Source: Tritrichomonas foetus | Taxonomy: Eukaryota; Parabasalia; Tritrichomonadida; Tritrichomonadidae | Assembly: GCA_001839685.1 (NCBI GenBank) | Contig: MLAK01000717.1 | Coordinates: 1-64,000 of the forward strand | DNA length: 64,000 nt | Direction: 5' to 3' | In this document: piece after piece, positions 36,951 through 45,060 of the stretch | Numbering within the stretch: the stretch's first letter is position 1 | How the letters are laid out: each line of letters starts with the position of its first letter | Notes under the pieces: model-generated | Seen by the model: only the letters and a program-made list of their open reading frames with translations | What the model was told of the DNA's origin: nothing | Databases searched by the model: none | Program-made: the position numbers and the translations under genes

Positions 36951-37160
36951 TCATGCATCTATTAGATCCTCTGTTTCTGGAGTCCACTCTGATGAAAAAT
37001 CACTTTCACTCTGACTAATTGAGGAATCCTCTGAAATTTCATAATCATATTCACTCTCATCCGAAACGGGAATATAGTCTTCATCATCAATATCATCAAC
37101 CTCCTCTCCAGTAAAACCTAATCTCTGAAAGTATTTGTGAATTGTCAACTTTTTTGGCAT
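36951..37160 (-). CDS. Acidic 69-aa ORF overlapping the transposase 3' end
   Basis: Starts MPKKLTIHKYF and continues with an acidic, Ser-rich stretch (about 30 of 69 residues are Asp, Glu or Ser). Its ATG overlaps the last 16 nt of the transposase ORF in the -1 frame. The junction is a run of seven A in register A AAA AAA, a canonical -1 slippery heptamer. A -1 slip would fuse this tail to the transposase as ...RRLKKMPKKLT. TIHKYF resembles a degenerate PCNA-binding motif (IxxYF), a weak resemblance only. It may be the transposase's own C-terminus (frameshifted naturally or broken by mutation), or a second ORF of the element. Confidence 0.5.
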   Translation of the reverse strand: MPKKLTIHKYFQRLGFTGEEVDDIDDEDYIPVSDESEYDYEISEDSSISQSESDFSSEWTPETEDLIDA

Positions 37161-38416
37161 TTTTTTAGTCGTCTCATTTTTCTCTTTTTAACTTTTTCCA
37201 ATGGTTTATACTCGATTTCTGATTCTTCGATTTTCTTTTTAATTTTAGCTCTTTTTTCAATTCTATAGTCTTTAACCTTCTTGAGATATTCGGGATCTCT
37301 TCGTTTGGTTTTGTTACGATCTTTTTCTGCATCGATCTGGTGAAGAATTTGTGAAATTTGTCGCGGCATTGAGGGGAGGCCGAGTTTTTGGTATAAAACA
37401 AATTTCCAATTTGGCTCATTGATTGACAAAATGGCCGAGGAAATTCGCATCCTCCATGATTCTGACCATTTTGTATTTTTATTCGCAAAATGGCATTTTA
37501 TGGCATGAAAAGATTCACACATTTGTGTAGACACCGAATCATTACATTTTAAAAGTAATTTGGCAGTTGAATTTAAAAATAATTTCAAAATCAGAATATT
37601 TTCCTTGTGAAATCCATCTTTCCAGATNGGATACATTTTGGCCTCATGAAGACACTTTTGATGCTTTCCCATGAGGTGATNTGACACATTTATCCACTGT
37701 ATAACTTTTTCTTGATGAGATAAATCTTCTTTGAGCAAGAACAAGAAAAAGAATCTTAATTTATTATGAAGGCCGCGAAATTTACATGGTGTCATTGCTT
37801 TATATTTATTCCAACGCCGTTCATATGACTTCATTAAATGATTTTTGTCAATTAGTTCTCGGATATCCCATTTCGATTTCTCGATTTCTTTTTTGCATTT
37901 TGAATCTTTATCATGAACATAATACTCTGCTTTTTCATCATTTTTCCATTTGGGAATTAATCTCCTTATTCCTTCAACTTCCATCTGGTTGCTAGGTCCA
38001 TCAAAATTCCCTGGTTTTTGTTCATTTGGTTTCTCCAATATTACAAAGTCAAGTATTTTTCGAATAACTGGNTCTATTATTGCTACCACACATTGATTAG
38101 CATTTCTCCTGTGGCTCCAGGAGCCATCAAATGAAATATATTTGGAACGCGATTTATCATTTTTCCATTTGGCNCAGGAAAACANTGCATATTCAACAAT
38201 AATATCTGAAATTTCCTTTTGTATGTTATAGAAAGTGCTTTTTGAAGGAGGAATTAGATTATTCCACAAAAAAATATGTGAAGTAGTGCTATAGCTTTGC
38301 CCTTCGACAATTACTGAAAATACAAATCTTTTGCAATCCAGTATCCTATATGGAGAACTTGGATAGCGGAAATTTCTTGCCTCTTTTAAATGCACTAGCT
38401 GCTTTTTAGGCGGCAT
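37145..38416 (-). mobile_element. Mutator-like DDE transposase
   Basis: A 423-aa transposase of the Mutator-like type, of the group found in protist and animal genomes, which cuts or joins DNA with a DDE triad. Matching blocks, in order: YISFDGSWSHRRNANQCVVAI (93-113, first Asp at 97); GPSNQMEVEGIRRLIPKWK (140-158); EYYVHDKDSKC (164-174), equivalent to the family's GDGDSK; and STQMCESFHAIKCHFANKNT (296-315), with the catalytic Glu at 301. The spacing fits. A basic tail ends in RRLKKCQKS. All five ambiguous bases of the window (37627, 37681, 38072, 38174, 38185) fall within it, as expected when reads of near-identical copies are merged. No convincing terminal inverted repeats were found. Confidence 0.8.
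37160..37166 (-). other. A7 slippery heptamer (A AAA AAA)
   Basis: Minus-strand sequence CTA AAA AAA TGC. In the transposase frame the heptamer is in exact X XXY YYZ register. The -1 frame continues into ATG CCA AAA of the acidic tail ORF. Frameshifting here is a prediction. Confidence 0.6.
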
Positions 38417-39424
38417 GAATTTTTAATATTTTTCAATGGTTTACGTACGTTTTCAATAGTTTATTAAACTCAAAATCATTAAAATGAATAGAAGTCCAAA
38501 TCTGTTCGACTTTGATGAAATCTCTTGAATGCTTGATTTAAATGAACAAATTCTCTAGAGACTAATAGAGCCGGAATTTAATTTTAAGACAATTTTTGAA
38601 CCGCATATTAATGCACTTCATTCGCGTGTGATGGAAATATTCACGGAAATAGATATGTTCATTTCATAATATATCGCTTTGTAATTCAAGTATACCCTTT
38701 TTTAGGCTAATAATTTCATTGGGCCTTTTTATCACATCAATGAAAAAGGACATCAATTTTGTCCAAAAAATAAAAAAATTCAATGTAAAAAAAAAAGATG
38801 AAGTGAATTTGTGGGAAGTATGATCGTTTTCACGGAATATTTGCTGAATATCTCGGCGAAAATAAACATTTTAATCTTTATTTCGGTTTCTTTCTTTTTA
38901 TATGCAACTTCTGACTATTGTAAGACAATAAAAAACTAGATGATTTTTCAGCAAAACTCGATTTTAAAAGTTATAGAATGCTTTTGTTTTAAAATATTAG
39001 AGTATGCAACTTTGTGAAAACAAAGAATATCAGCATGGCTAAAAAGTAATAGAACCATTTCACTTTATTCATCTATTATCAAAATTGATATCTGGTAATT
39101 TCGTTACAAATTAGAATTTTCCTTTACCAAAATAATTTATGAAATGTAATATTAAAGAAATTATTATTAAAGAAAGGAATGGAAAAGTGAAGAAATAAAT
39201 ACATCAAACTTTATTTGAAATATCGAGAGACCGTTTAAACCTCACCCTTAAAGTCTTTGTTATAAGACAGTTTTGGCTTTAAATTAATAAAATCACTCGA
39301 TATTAACCAATTGTTAGTTTTTCTCTTTTCAGCATTGATCATTGTGGTAAAAATAGAGAACGTAAATAAAAATAGAGGCAAAAAGAAAAAAATATGCAAG
39401 TTTTAGTCCATCAAAGCAATAATT
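38417..39424. other. Intergenic region, 1 kb, upstream of the transposase
   Basis: AT-rich, with no gene. GAGAGACCGTTTA occurs at 39225-39237, and CTCACCCTTAAA (39241-39252) is the inverted partner of 36702-36713. A short hairpin GGACA...TGTCC lies near 38750-38765. Confidence 0.5.
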
Positions 39425-40066
39425 TTATGGGCGGAAGACAAAATAAAGGAAAACAGACAAAAACACAATCACCACAATCACAACCAGGATCCAAATAATT
39501 GCAGTTCTCCTTTTTTGTCTACAGAGCATTCTATCCGTCACTTTTTCACCAATTGAAATTTCAGTTCCCAATTCATCGAGTCGACCTCCAATCATATCTT
39601 CTTTGTATTTTTGTGAGCTCATTTCCGTTAAAATTCCTGTTCCAACTTCTTTAATATCATTTACATTTTGGTTGAAAGAATCGACCATTCCATTTCCTTT
39701 TTCGATTTCCTGTCTTTGGCCAGTTAAGGTGTTACGTTGAGCCGCTGAGCCACCGTCAAGGTGCATAGCACCAGCAAATAAGTTTTCACGATTCAAAGAT
39801 TCTTGAAAACGATCTCTTAATCTTCGAATTTCTAAATCCTTATCTTGAAGAATTCTGTTGATGCGAAGTGTGTCGCTTGATTCCCACATGATTTTTTCTT
39901 CATTAATTGAGCTGATAATTTCGTCGATTGTGTTAAAATCGCTTTCAATTTGCCTCACTTTTTCTTGGCGTTGGGTACCTTGCAAGTTGCCAACTTGTGC
40001 GATACCTTGAGCAATTTGACTGGTAATGCGTTGAAGGTCACGCTCGTATTCGCTGCAGCTACTCAT
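39425..40066 (-). CDS. Qb-type SNARE (Vti1-like), tail-anchored
   Basis: A C-terminally anchored SNARE for vesicle fusion in the Golgi/endosome system. Residues 1-95 are helical and fit a Vti1-type Habc bundle. The SNARE motif spans about 128-180 (VDSFNQNVNDIKEVGTGILTEM, then SSQKYKEDMIGG). The central-layer Gln is residue 152, in the 'xSQ' position of Vti1 (DLHSQRETI). A basic RRKQ-like patch (183-187, RQKRR) leads into a 23-residue hydrophobic anchor (189-211). The Qb class follows from this pattern; Qa and Qc are less likely because no typical syntaxin features appear. It goes with the Rab5-like GTPase and ARF-GEF elsewhere in this window as trafficking machinery. Confidence 0.82.
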   Translation of the reverse strand: MSSCSEYERDLQRITSQIAQGIAQVGNLQGTQRQEKVRQIESDFNTIDEIISSINEEKIMWESSDTLRINRILQDKDLEIRRLRDRFQESLNRENLFAGAMHLDGGSAAQRNTLTGQRQEIEKGNGMVDSFNQNVNDIKEVGTGILTEMSSQKYKEDMIGGRLDELGTEISIGEKVTDRMLCRQKRRTAIIWILVVIVVIVFLSVFLYFVFRP

Positions 40067-40506
40067 CTTGTAACAATTTTTATTTCCGATAGGAAATTTT
40101 TGAGATTGAAAAGTCTAATTACATGGCGAAATTATGGTTAAAATAACCGAAATATTAGAAAGGTGATAGTAAGATCGATAATTCTAGGTCAATTTTATGG
40201 TCAATTTGAAGTTATTTAATTTACCCTAATTGTTGATTATATAAGTGAAAATAATGACCTCTTTCGTTATCTGAATGGTCAAATCGTCAGTAGGATATTT
40301 GAAAGTTTGTGCAAAAAGCTGTCATTTATAATTACATGAATAAAAATAATTTTATGAGATAAATCATCCAATCTTACATCATCTCATTAAATATATTCTC
40401 TTTTTCTTCTCAATTTTTGTAAAATTTGGGATTCAAATGAACATCTTACAATTAAAATAAAATATAATTTATAAAAAATTGAAGCATAGTAAACACTTAA
40501 AACATT
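40067..40506. other. Intergenic region between SNARE and pseudokinase genes
   Basis: AT-rich. No AAAAAGTT octamer was found upstream of the SNARE gene, an exception among genes here. No other signal. Confidence 0.5.
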
Positions 40507-43416
40507 TTATATAAAGTCACCGAAAAATTCAATATTGGTTAGAATCAAATAATTATCACCATAATGATTAGGCCCAGTCTGTCTCAATCGGATCATCTGG
40601 AAATCTCCAGTTGAGGCAACTTGAAATGTCGCAACTCGACTTTTCCCGTTTAATTCATTATTATCGTCTCTTCTATCAATTTCGTACCATTGCCCAGTAT
40701 TACAACCTTCAACGACCCAATTTTTAAGGTGAGAATAACCTTGTCCGCATAAATAAGTCTTAATAGTATAATGTGTGATGCAAATCTGATGAACTCCAAA
40801 GTCAAACTGTATATAAGAGTTCGGTACATTTGCAGAAGTCCAACATTTATTCCATTCAAAGTTTATTATTTCATGTAGTGAATTCTCTCTATTTCTATCC
40901 GCAGAATTTCCAGTTATAGTAACTATACCTTTTTCGACTAAATTTCCTTTCACTTCATTTGTTAGATGTGCAAAAATGCCATCAAATGGTGCATATGCAT
41001 ATGGAAATTGTGCATTTTCAAGCAAGTTCTTGAAAGACATTTTATTTTTTGAAAGTACATTTGGTGCTTTCGATAGTTTTTTAGATCCTCCTAATATATT
41101 GTTGTTTGGATTTAATGACACATTGCTTGAAAAATTATTTGACAAACCACCATTTGGTGATGAATCTGTATTATTATTATTTTGCTGTGAAGGAGATATA
41201 TATTGAGAATGGAATAATGCGAATGCGGATTGTTTTTCTTGTTGTGATTGCTGTTGTTGTGGTTTCGGTGGTTGTGGAATATTATTATTGGCAACAGGAT
41301 GTTGTATATTTTCTTTCGAGAATCGTGTTGGAACTTTCGGTGGCATATTCACTGATTTTGGCAAATTAGGTGATGATGCAAATAATCTGCTATTTTCATT
41401 TCTTTTAGGACCATTTGGCGACGCTGCATGCTTTCCTGTTCTTGAAAGACGCGTTTTATTGGAAGGTTGGAGTGAAAGACGTGGCTTGTGAGAAGTTGGT
41501 TCTGGAATTTGCTGAACTACTGCAGGTGGCGGTGTTGTTAGACTCATTCGTTGCTGTGGTGGAATTGGTGCAGGAATTTGCTGAGGAGGTACAGGTTCTT
41601 TGAAGTTAAATTGATTTTCCTTTTTCAGATCATTAGTGGACACTTTTAGAGCAGGAAAAGCATCATCATTCTTTCCTTTATTTTTATCGTTGTCTACATC
41701 ATTTACATTATTAGTATTAGTTGCATTAGTATTATTATTGTTATTGTTGGTTGTATTAGAGTTGTTTGAATTATCCTTGGAGTCAGTTTCGTTTGTATTA
41801 TTTGTTTGGTTGGAATTGGGAATGGATATGTCAGTATTAGATTTAGAAAGTGTTTTTTGAGATCCATATGTTGGAAAAGGTGAAAGATCTTTTGGTTGTG
41901 ATTCTGGCTTAGGCATTGCAGTAATTGAAGGAAATACTTCAGTCACATTATTTTTATCATTTGTATTATTTTGGTTTAAGTTTGATTTTGGTCCAGTGAA
42001 AGATTGATTGCTTTCTGGATTATTCACAAGACTATTATTTGTATTATTAATAATATTGAGATTTGTAGTACTAATATTATTACTCTGGTTTGATGAATTT
42101 GAATTATTTGTATTGGTTAAAGGTGGATTATTCACACTAGAATTCCCACTTCCATTTAAATTGGGTGGAATCATTGTTGGTTTAATTGGATTATTCTGAC
42201 CCATTTTTGGAAAATTTGCAGGATTGGGTTCAATCATTGGCCGAATTGGTTGCTTTGTAGAAAATCTTCGATTTTGATTAATAGCAGCCCAGTTTGGTCT
42301 ATTATTGTTAGGATGATCAGCATTGATATTGAGTTTCACGTTTTCTCTTTCTTCTCCGATTCCACCTTTAAAATTCCTTTGAATTTGTGTCATATTTATG
42401 GTCAAGACTTCGACATTCCTTTTCAAATTTTCAACAATTCGATTTAGTGTTTTATTTGCATCAGAAAGTGATTCAATTTGATCTATTGTTTTAATTAAAG
42501 CTTTTGTCGCAAATGATGAAGATAGACAGTTTGTTTGATAGTTTCTCATCTGTATCGATTCTATATCTTTTAATGGTAAGAAAAACTCATTTTTCAAAAA
42601 TCTCAAAACAATTGATTCAAAGGTTGGTCTTTTTGAAGGTTCTTTGTCCCAACATTGTGAAATTAGTCTTTGCCAGCATTCTGGAATATTTCCGGTTAAA
42701 GGGGGTCTTTCCCCATTAAGAATTTTTGTTTTTGGATCTTTTTCATTTTCACCAAAAGGTAGATTTTTGGTAATTACGGCATAAGCAATCATTCCGTACG
42801 AAAAGACATCAACAGAGGAGGACAATTCACTTCCTCCTGTATCAATGGCTTGCGCCGAAAATAATGATGACGAAAAAAATTCTGGCGCGAAAAAGCTCAT
42901 GTCACGTGTTGAATATTTCCTTTTTTTAGGGGCGATTTTCCCCATTGAGTAATCAGAGATTACTGGTTCCCAGTTGTTAGTCAACAATATATTGCCGGGC
43001 GTTAAAGCTCCATGAATGAGTCGATTTTCATGAATAAAACGTAAGCCTTTAGCGACCCCAAAAAGTATCTTCATTCGTATAAAATCGGTCATCAATTCTG
43101 GTTTACTCAACAAAGTCAAGAGAGAGCCGTTATTTTGATATTCGTTTACGATTGACATTGGCCGTTTCTTGGCATGATCCGGCAACGAGTAGCCAAAAGG
43201 TCGTAGAATGGCCATGTGATAGAGCGAGGAGATGACGTTCACGTGAGATGTTATTTCAGAGTTATCGGATAAATTCGTTTTTATAAATTTAATCGCATAA
43301 TGGCGCTGTGTCGATTTTTCTTTGGCTAGGTAGACCTTCCCAACACTTCCAGTTCCGAGTTGACATACCTTTTCGAAATGCGATGGAGAAATCTGAACTG
43401 GAGATTTCTCAATCAT
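40507..43416 (-). CDS. TKL-type pseudokinase with Asn-rich linker and F5/8C-like domain
   Basis: Three parts. Residues 14-277 form a TKL-type kinase fold with glycine loop GTGSVGKV and Lys43 in AIKF. The catalytic loop reads HGALTPGN (135-142) instead of HRDLKPxN, so the catalytic Asp is Ala and the following Lys is Thr; DFG is DYS (155-157). It should not phosphorylate in the normal way. Residues about 340-800 are Asn/Pro/Ser/Gln-rich and disordered. Residues about 805-969 form a galactose-binding/F5/8 type C-like domain, with signatures LTNEVKGNLVEKGIV, NSYIQFDFGVHQI, 'HLKNWVVEGC' and 'IRLRQTGPNHYGDNYLILTNIEFFG', as in trichomonad TKL proteins and BTBD9-type proteins. The domain would bind carbohydrates or proteins. 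The ATG at 43416 is preceded by AAAAAGTTTGA on the minus strand. Confidence 0.9.
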   Translation of the reverse strand: MIEKSPVQISPSHFEKVCQLGTGSVGKVYLAKEKSTQRHYAIKFIKTNLSDNSEITSHVNVISSLYHMAILRPFGYSLPDHAKKRPMSIVNEYQNNGSLLTLLSKPELMTDFIRMKILFGVAKGLRFIHENRLIHGALTPGNILLTNNWEPVISDYSMGKIAPKKRKYSTRDMSFFAPEFFSSSLFSAQAIDTGGSELSSSVDVFSYGMIAYAVITKNLPFGENEKDPKTKILNGERPPLTGNIPECWQRLISQCWDKEPSKRPTFESIVLRFLKNEFFLPLKDIESIQMRNYQTNCLSSSFATKALIKTIDQIESLSDANKTLNRIVENLKRNVEVLTINMTQIQRNFKGGIGEERENVKLNINADHPNNNRPNWAAINQNRRFSTKQPIRPMIEPNPANFPKMGQNNPIKPTMIPPNLNGSGNSSVNNPPLTNTNNSNSSNQSNNISTTNLNIINNTNNSLVNNPESNQSFTGPKSNLNQNNTNDKNNVTEVFPSITAMPKPESQPKDLSPFPTYGSQKTLSKSNTDISIPNSNQTNNTNETDSKDNSNNSNTTNNNNNNTNATNTNNVNDVDNDKNKGKNDDAFPALKVSTNDLKKENQFNFKEPVPPQQIPAPIPPQQRMSLTTPPPAVVQQIPEPTSHKPRLSLQPSNKTRLSRTGKHAASPNGPKRNENSRLFASSPNLPKSVNMPPKVPTRFSKENIQHPVANNNIPQPPKPQQQQSQQEKQSAFALFHSQYISPSQQNNNNTDSSPNGGLSNNFSSNVSLNPNNNILGGSKKLSKAPNVLSKNKMSFKNLLENAQFPYAYAPFDGIFAHLTNEVKGNLVEKGIVTITGNSADRNRENSLHEIINFEWNKCWTSANVPNSYIQFDFGVHQICITHYTIKTYLCGQGYSHLKNWVVEGCNTGQWYEIDRRDDNNELNGKSRVATFQVASTGDFQMIRLRQTGPNHYGDNYLILTNIEFFGDFI

Positions 43417-43650
43417 TTAGGTAATCAAATTTTCTAAAAAAATTTAATCAAACTTTTTATATAGTTTATTTCATGTTTCTTAATTATCACCAAATGATCC
43501 ATAGAATAATTCTAAACATCAATTGAATTTCATGGTATTTTTCAATGCAACACATTGATTTCTGAAGATTGTTCTTTCAATCACCATTTTTATAAAAAAT
43601 TGGGTTGAGAATTAAACTTTTTCTTTATTTACTATATAAAAAGTTAAAAA
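43417..43650. promoter_or_regulatory. Upstream region of the pseudokinase gene with three motif copies
   Basis: On the minus strand AAAAAGTT lies at 43451-43458 (35 nt before the ATG) and at 43615-43622. A plus-strand copy is at 43638-43645. The RING gene ends at 43651, so all three lie in the space between the genes. Confidence 0.5.
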
Positions 43651-44382
43651 TTACTCCGCGATTACACCTGCCGCAATACTGTTTTCTTCTGTTACGCATT
43701 CAATCAATTCTGTAACCGGCGCCCGACAGACCGGACAATGGCTGCTCATTGTCGCAAATCGTTCGCTACATTCGCGACACATACAACAGTGGCGACATGG
43801 AAAGGCTACAACAGAGGCCGTCTCTGAGCAACAAATGAGGCATAGCCCATCTGAGAAGCCGTCGTCGCCATCAACTCCTTGCTGTCTGAAAACGCGAGAT
43901 ATGGTCGAAATTACACCATCAATGACCATTTTGTCATCGACAACCGTTGGGTCTTGATTATTGTGTGCGTGTAAAGTATACATTCGGCATGTTACTCCAT
44001 TTATTTGGTCGAAGTCGAATTTGAGTGTCCACTGATCGTCGATCGGTCGTTTAAATTCTTGAGTCGATTGCAAACCAACTCCATATTCGGCGGTTTCGCT
44101 TGATGTTTCGGTCTGTAGCGTAATTTTTCCCGACGAGGCTGAAGAAAATGAGACAGTGATTGTCGAATCTGTGATTTCTGTAAAGGCTGGATTGTTTAAT
44201 GCAACAGGAACCGTTAAATGAGAGGCCACAACTCTTCTGATTGGAATATTTGATTGACCGATTTCTTGGAGATGATCGGCAATTGCGGCATTGATGGCAT
44301 CTGCAGCCTCTGCTTGACGAATTGGGCCATAGTAAGAAAACCATACTGGCTCTTGAAGTGGATGACAGAGGTTACATCCCAT
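43651..44382 (-). CDS. MGRN1/RNF157-like RING E3 ubiquitin ligase
   Basis: A C3HC4 RING finger protein that would transfer ubiquitin. The RING occupies residues 181-219, with C181-C184, C196 and H198, C202-C205 and C216-C219 (CLICCSE, CRHCCMC, CPVCR). Upstream (55-140) is a beta-rich segment like the DAR2 region of the MGRN1/RNF157/LUL family. The N-terminus MGCNLC is a strong N-myristoylation signal with adjacent cysteines for palmitoylation, as in LUL and MGRN1 proteins, so it is probably membrane-associated, perhaps on endosomes. The sequence GLCLICCSETASVVAFPCRHCC matches that family's RING. Its 5' side faces the acyltransferase gene across 678 bp, and that region holds a perfect 28-bp palindrome. 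Confidence 0.85.
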   Translation of the reverse strand: MGCNLCHPLQEPVWFSYYGPIRQAEAADAINAAIADHLQEIGQSNIPIRRVVASHLTVPVALNNPAFTEITDSTITVSFSSASSGKITLQTETSSETAEYGVGLQSTQEFKRPIDDQWTLKFDFDQINGVTCRMYTLHAHNNQDPTVVDDKMVIDGVISTISRVFRQQGVDGDDGFSDGLCLICCSETASVVAFPCRHCCMCRECSERFATMSSHCPVCRAPVTELIECVTEENSIAAGVIAE

Positions 44383-44475
44383 TCAGGCACTTTTGACGAT
44401 AAATAATATTTGCGACGATCAAAATTCCGCACTTTTGTGATTTTGTGAAGATTTGATTATTTAACGAATTGAAAA

Positions 44476-44538
44476 TTTTACCGTGAACAATTATCGTTAA
44501 TTTGACTTTTAATTTAACCTTTAAGGTTCACAGTAAAA
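44476..44538. repeat. Imperfect 13-bp inverted repeat enclosing a dyad
   Basis: TTTTACCGTGAAC (44476-44488) and GTTCACAGTAAAA (44526-44538) are complementary at 12 of 13 positions. AACCTTTAAGGTT (44516-44528) overlaps the right arm. It lies about 95-155 nt upstream of the RING ATG and could be an operator-type site. Confidence 0.65.
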
Positions 44539-44552
44539 CTGGTTTCAGTTTA

Positions 44553-44580
44553 TCATCATGTTTGATATCAAACATGATGA
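44553..44580. repeat. Perfect 28-bp palindrome
   Basis: Centred at 44566/44567 on GATATC. Each 14-nt half is TCATCATGTTTGAT, and the second half is its exact reverse complement. There is no spacer. It lies 171-198 nt upstream of the RING ATG and about 480 nt upstream of the acyltransferase ATG. Confidence 0.95.
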
Positions 44581-44976
44581 ATACACTATCGGAGAGATAT
44601 CATTGTTTCCTAAAGGTGAACTAAAAACGAGTTGTCATAGTCATTAATAACAAAATAATAATTTTCACTCAGATGAATATAATTTTTTAATTAAGTCACT
44701 CTAACTATAGATCCAAATCTCTCCCTACTTGTATGGAATATAAAAAAATTAGAAACAGGGAAGGTTCAATAGAAATTAGAATCTATTATTTTAGAATTGC
44801 TATTTTGTAATAGTGAATTTGGTGAAATGTGAAAATATGCCCTAAACTTGGGCCTAAACTCGAGGAATCTAGGCTTTTTAAATATGATGAGGAATCATTA
44901 TCAAAAAGCGAAAAATCGTATCTTTTCAAATTTCTAAGGATCAAATAATGATTATTCAATAATTTAAATCGAATCT

Positions 44977-44984
44977 AACTTTTT
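44977..44984 (-). promoter_or_regulatory. AAAAAGTT upstream motif (reverse)
   Basis: Reads AACTTTTTGAATAA on the plus strand, 77 nt before the ATG at 45061. The same extended string begins upstream of the gene at 14049. Confidence 0.4.
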
Positions 44985-45060
44985 GAATAAACATCTAGAA
45001 ATTTCTATGATAAATTCAGAAAAGATTCGATTTCACTTTTTTTGAGCTTCTCCTTAACTC

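Larger units (their letters stand above)
44383..45060. other. Divergent intergenic region, 678 bp, rich in dyads
   Basis: Separates the RING gene (minus) from the acyltransferase gene (plus). It holds an imperfect inverted repeat (44476-44488 / 44526-44538), a short dyad AACCTTTAAGGTT (44516-44528), a perfect palindrome (44553-44580) and AACTTTTT at 44977-44984. Confidence 0.6.

Noticed and set aside
40976..42719. Many plus-strand ORFs opposite the pseudokinase gene
   Set aside because: They are antisense shadows of the Asn/Pro-rich linker, whose repeated codons rarely give stops on the other strand. They have no independent features.
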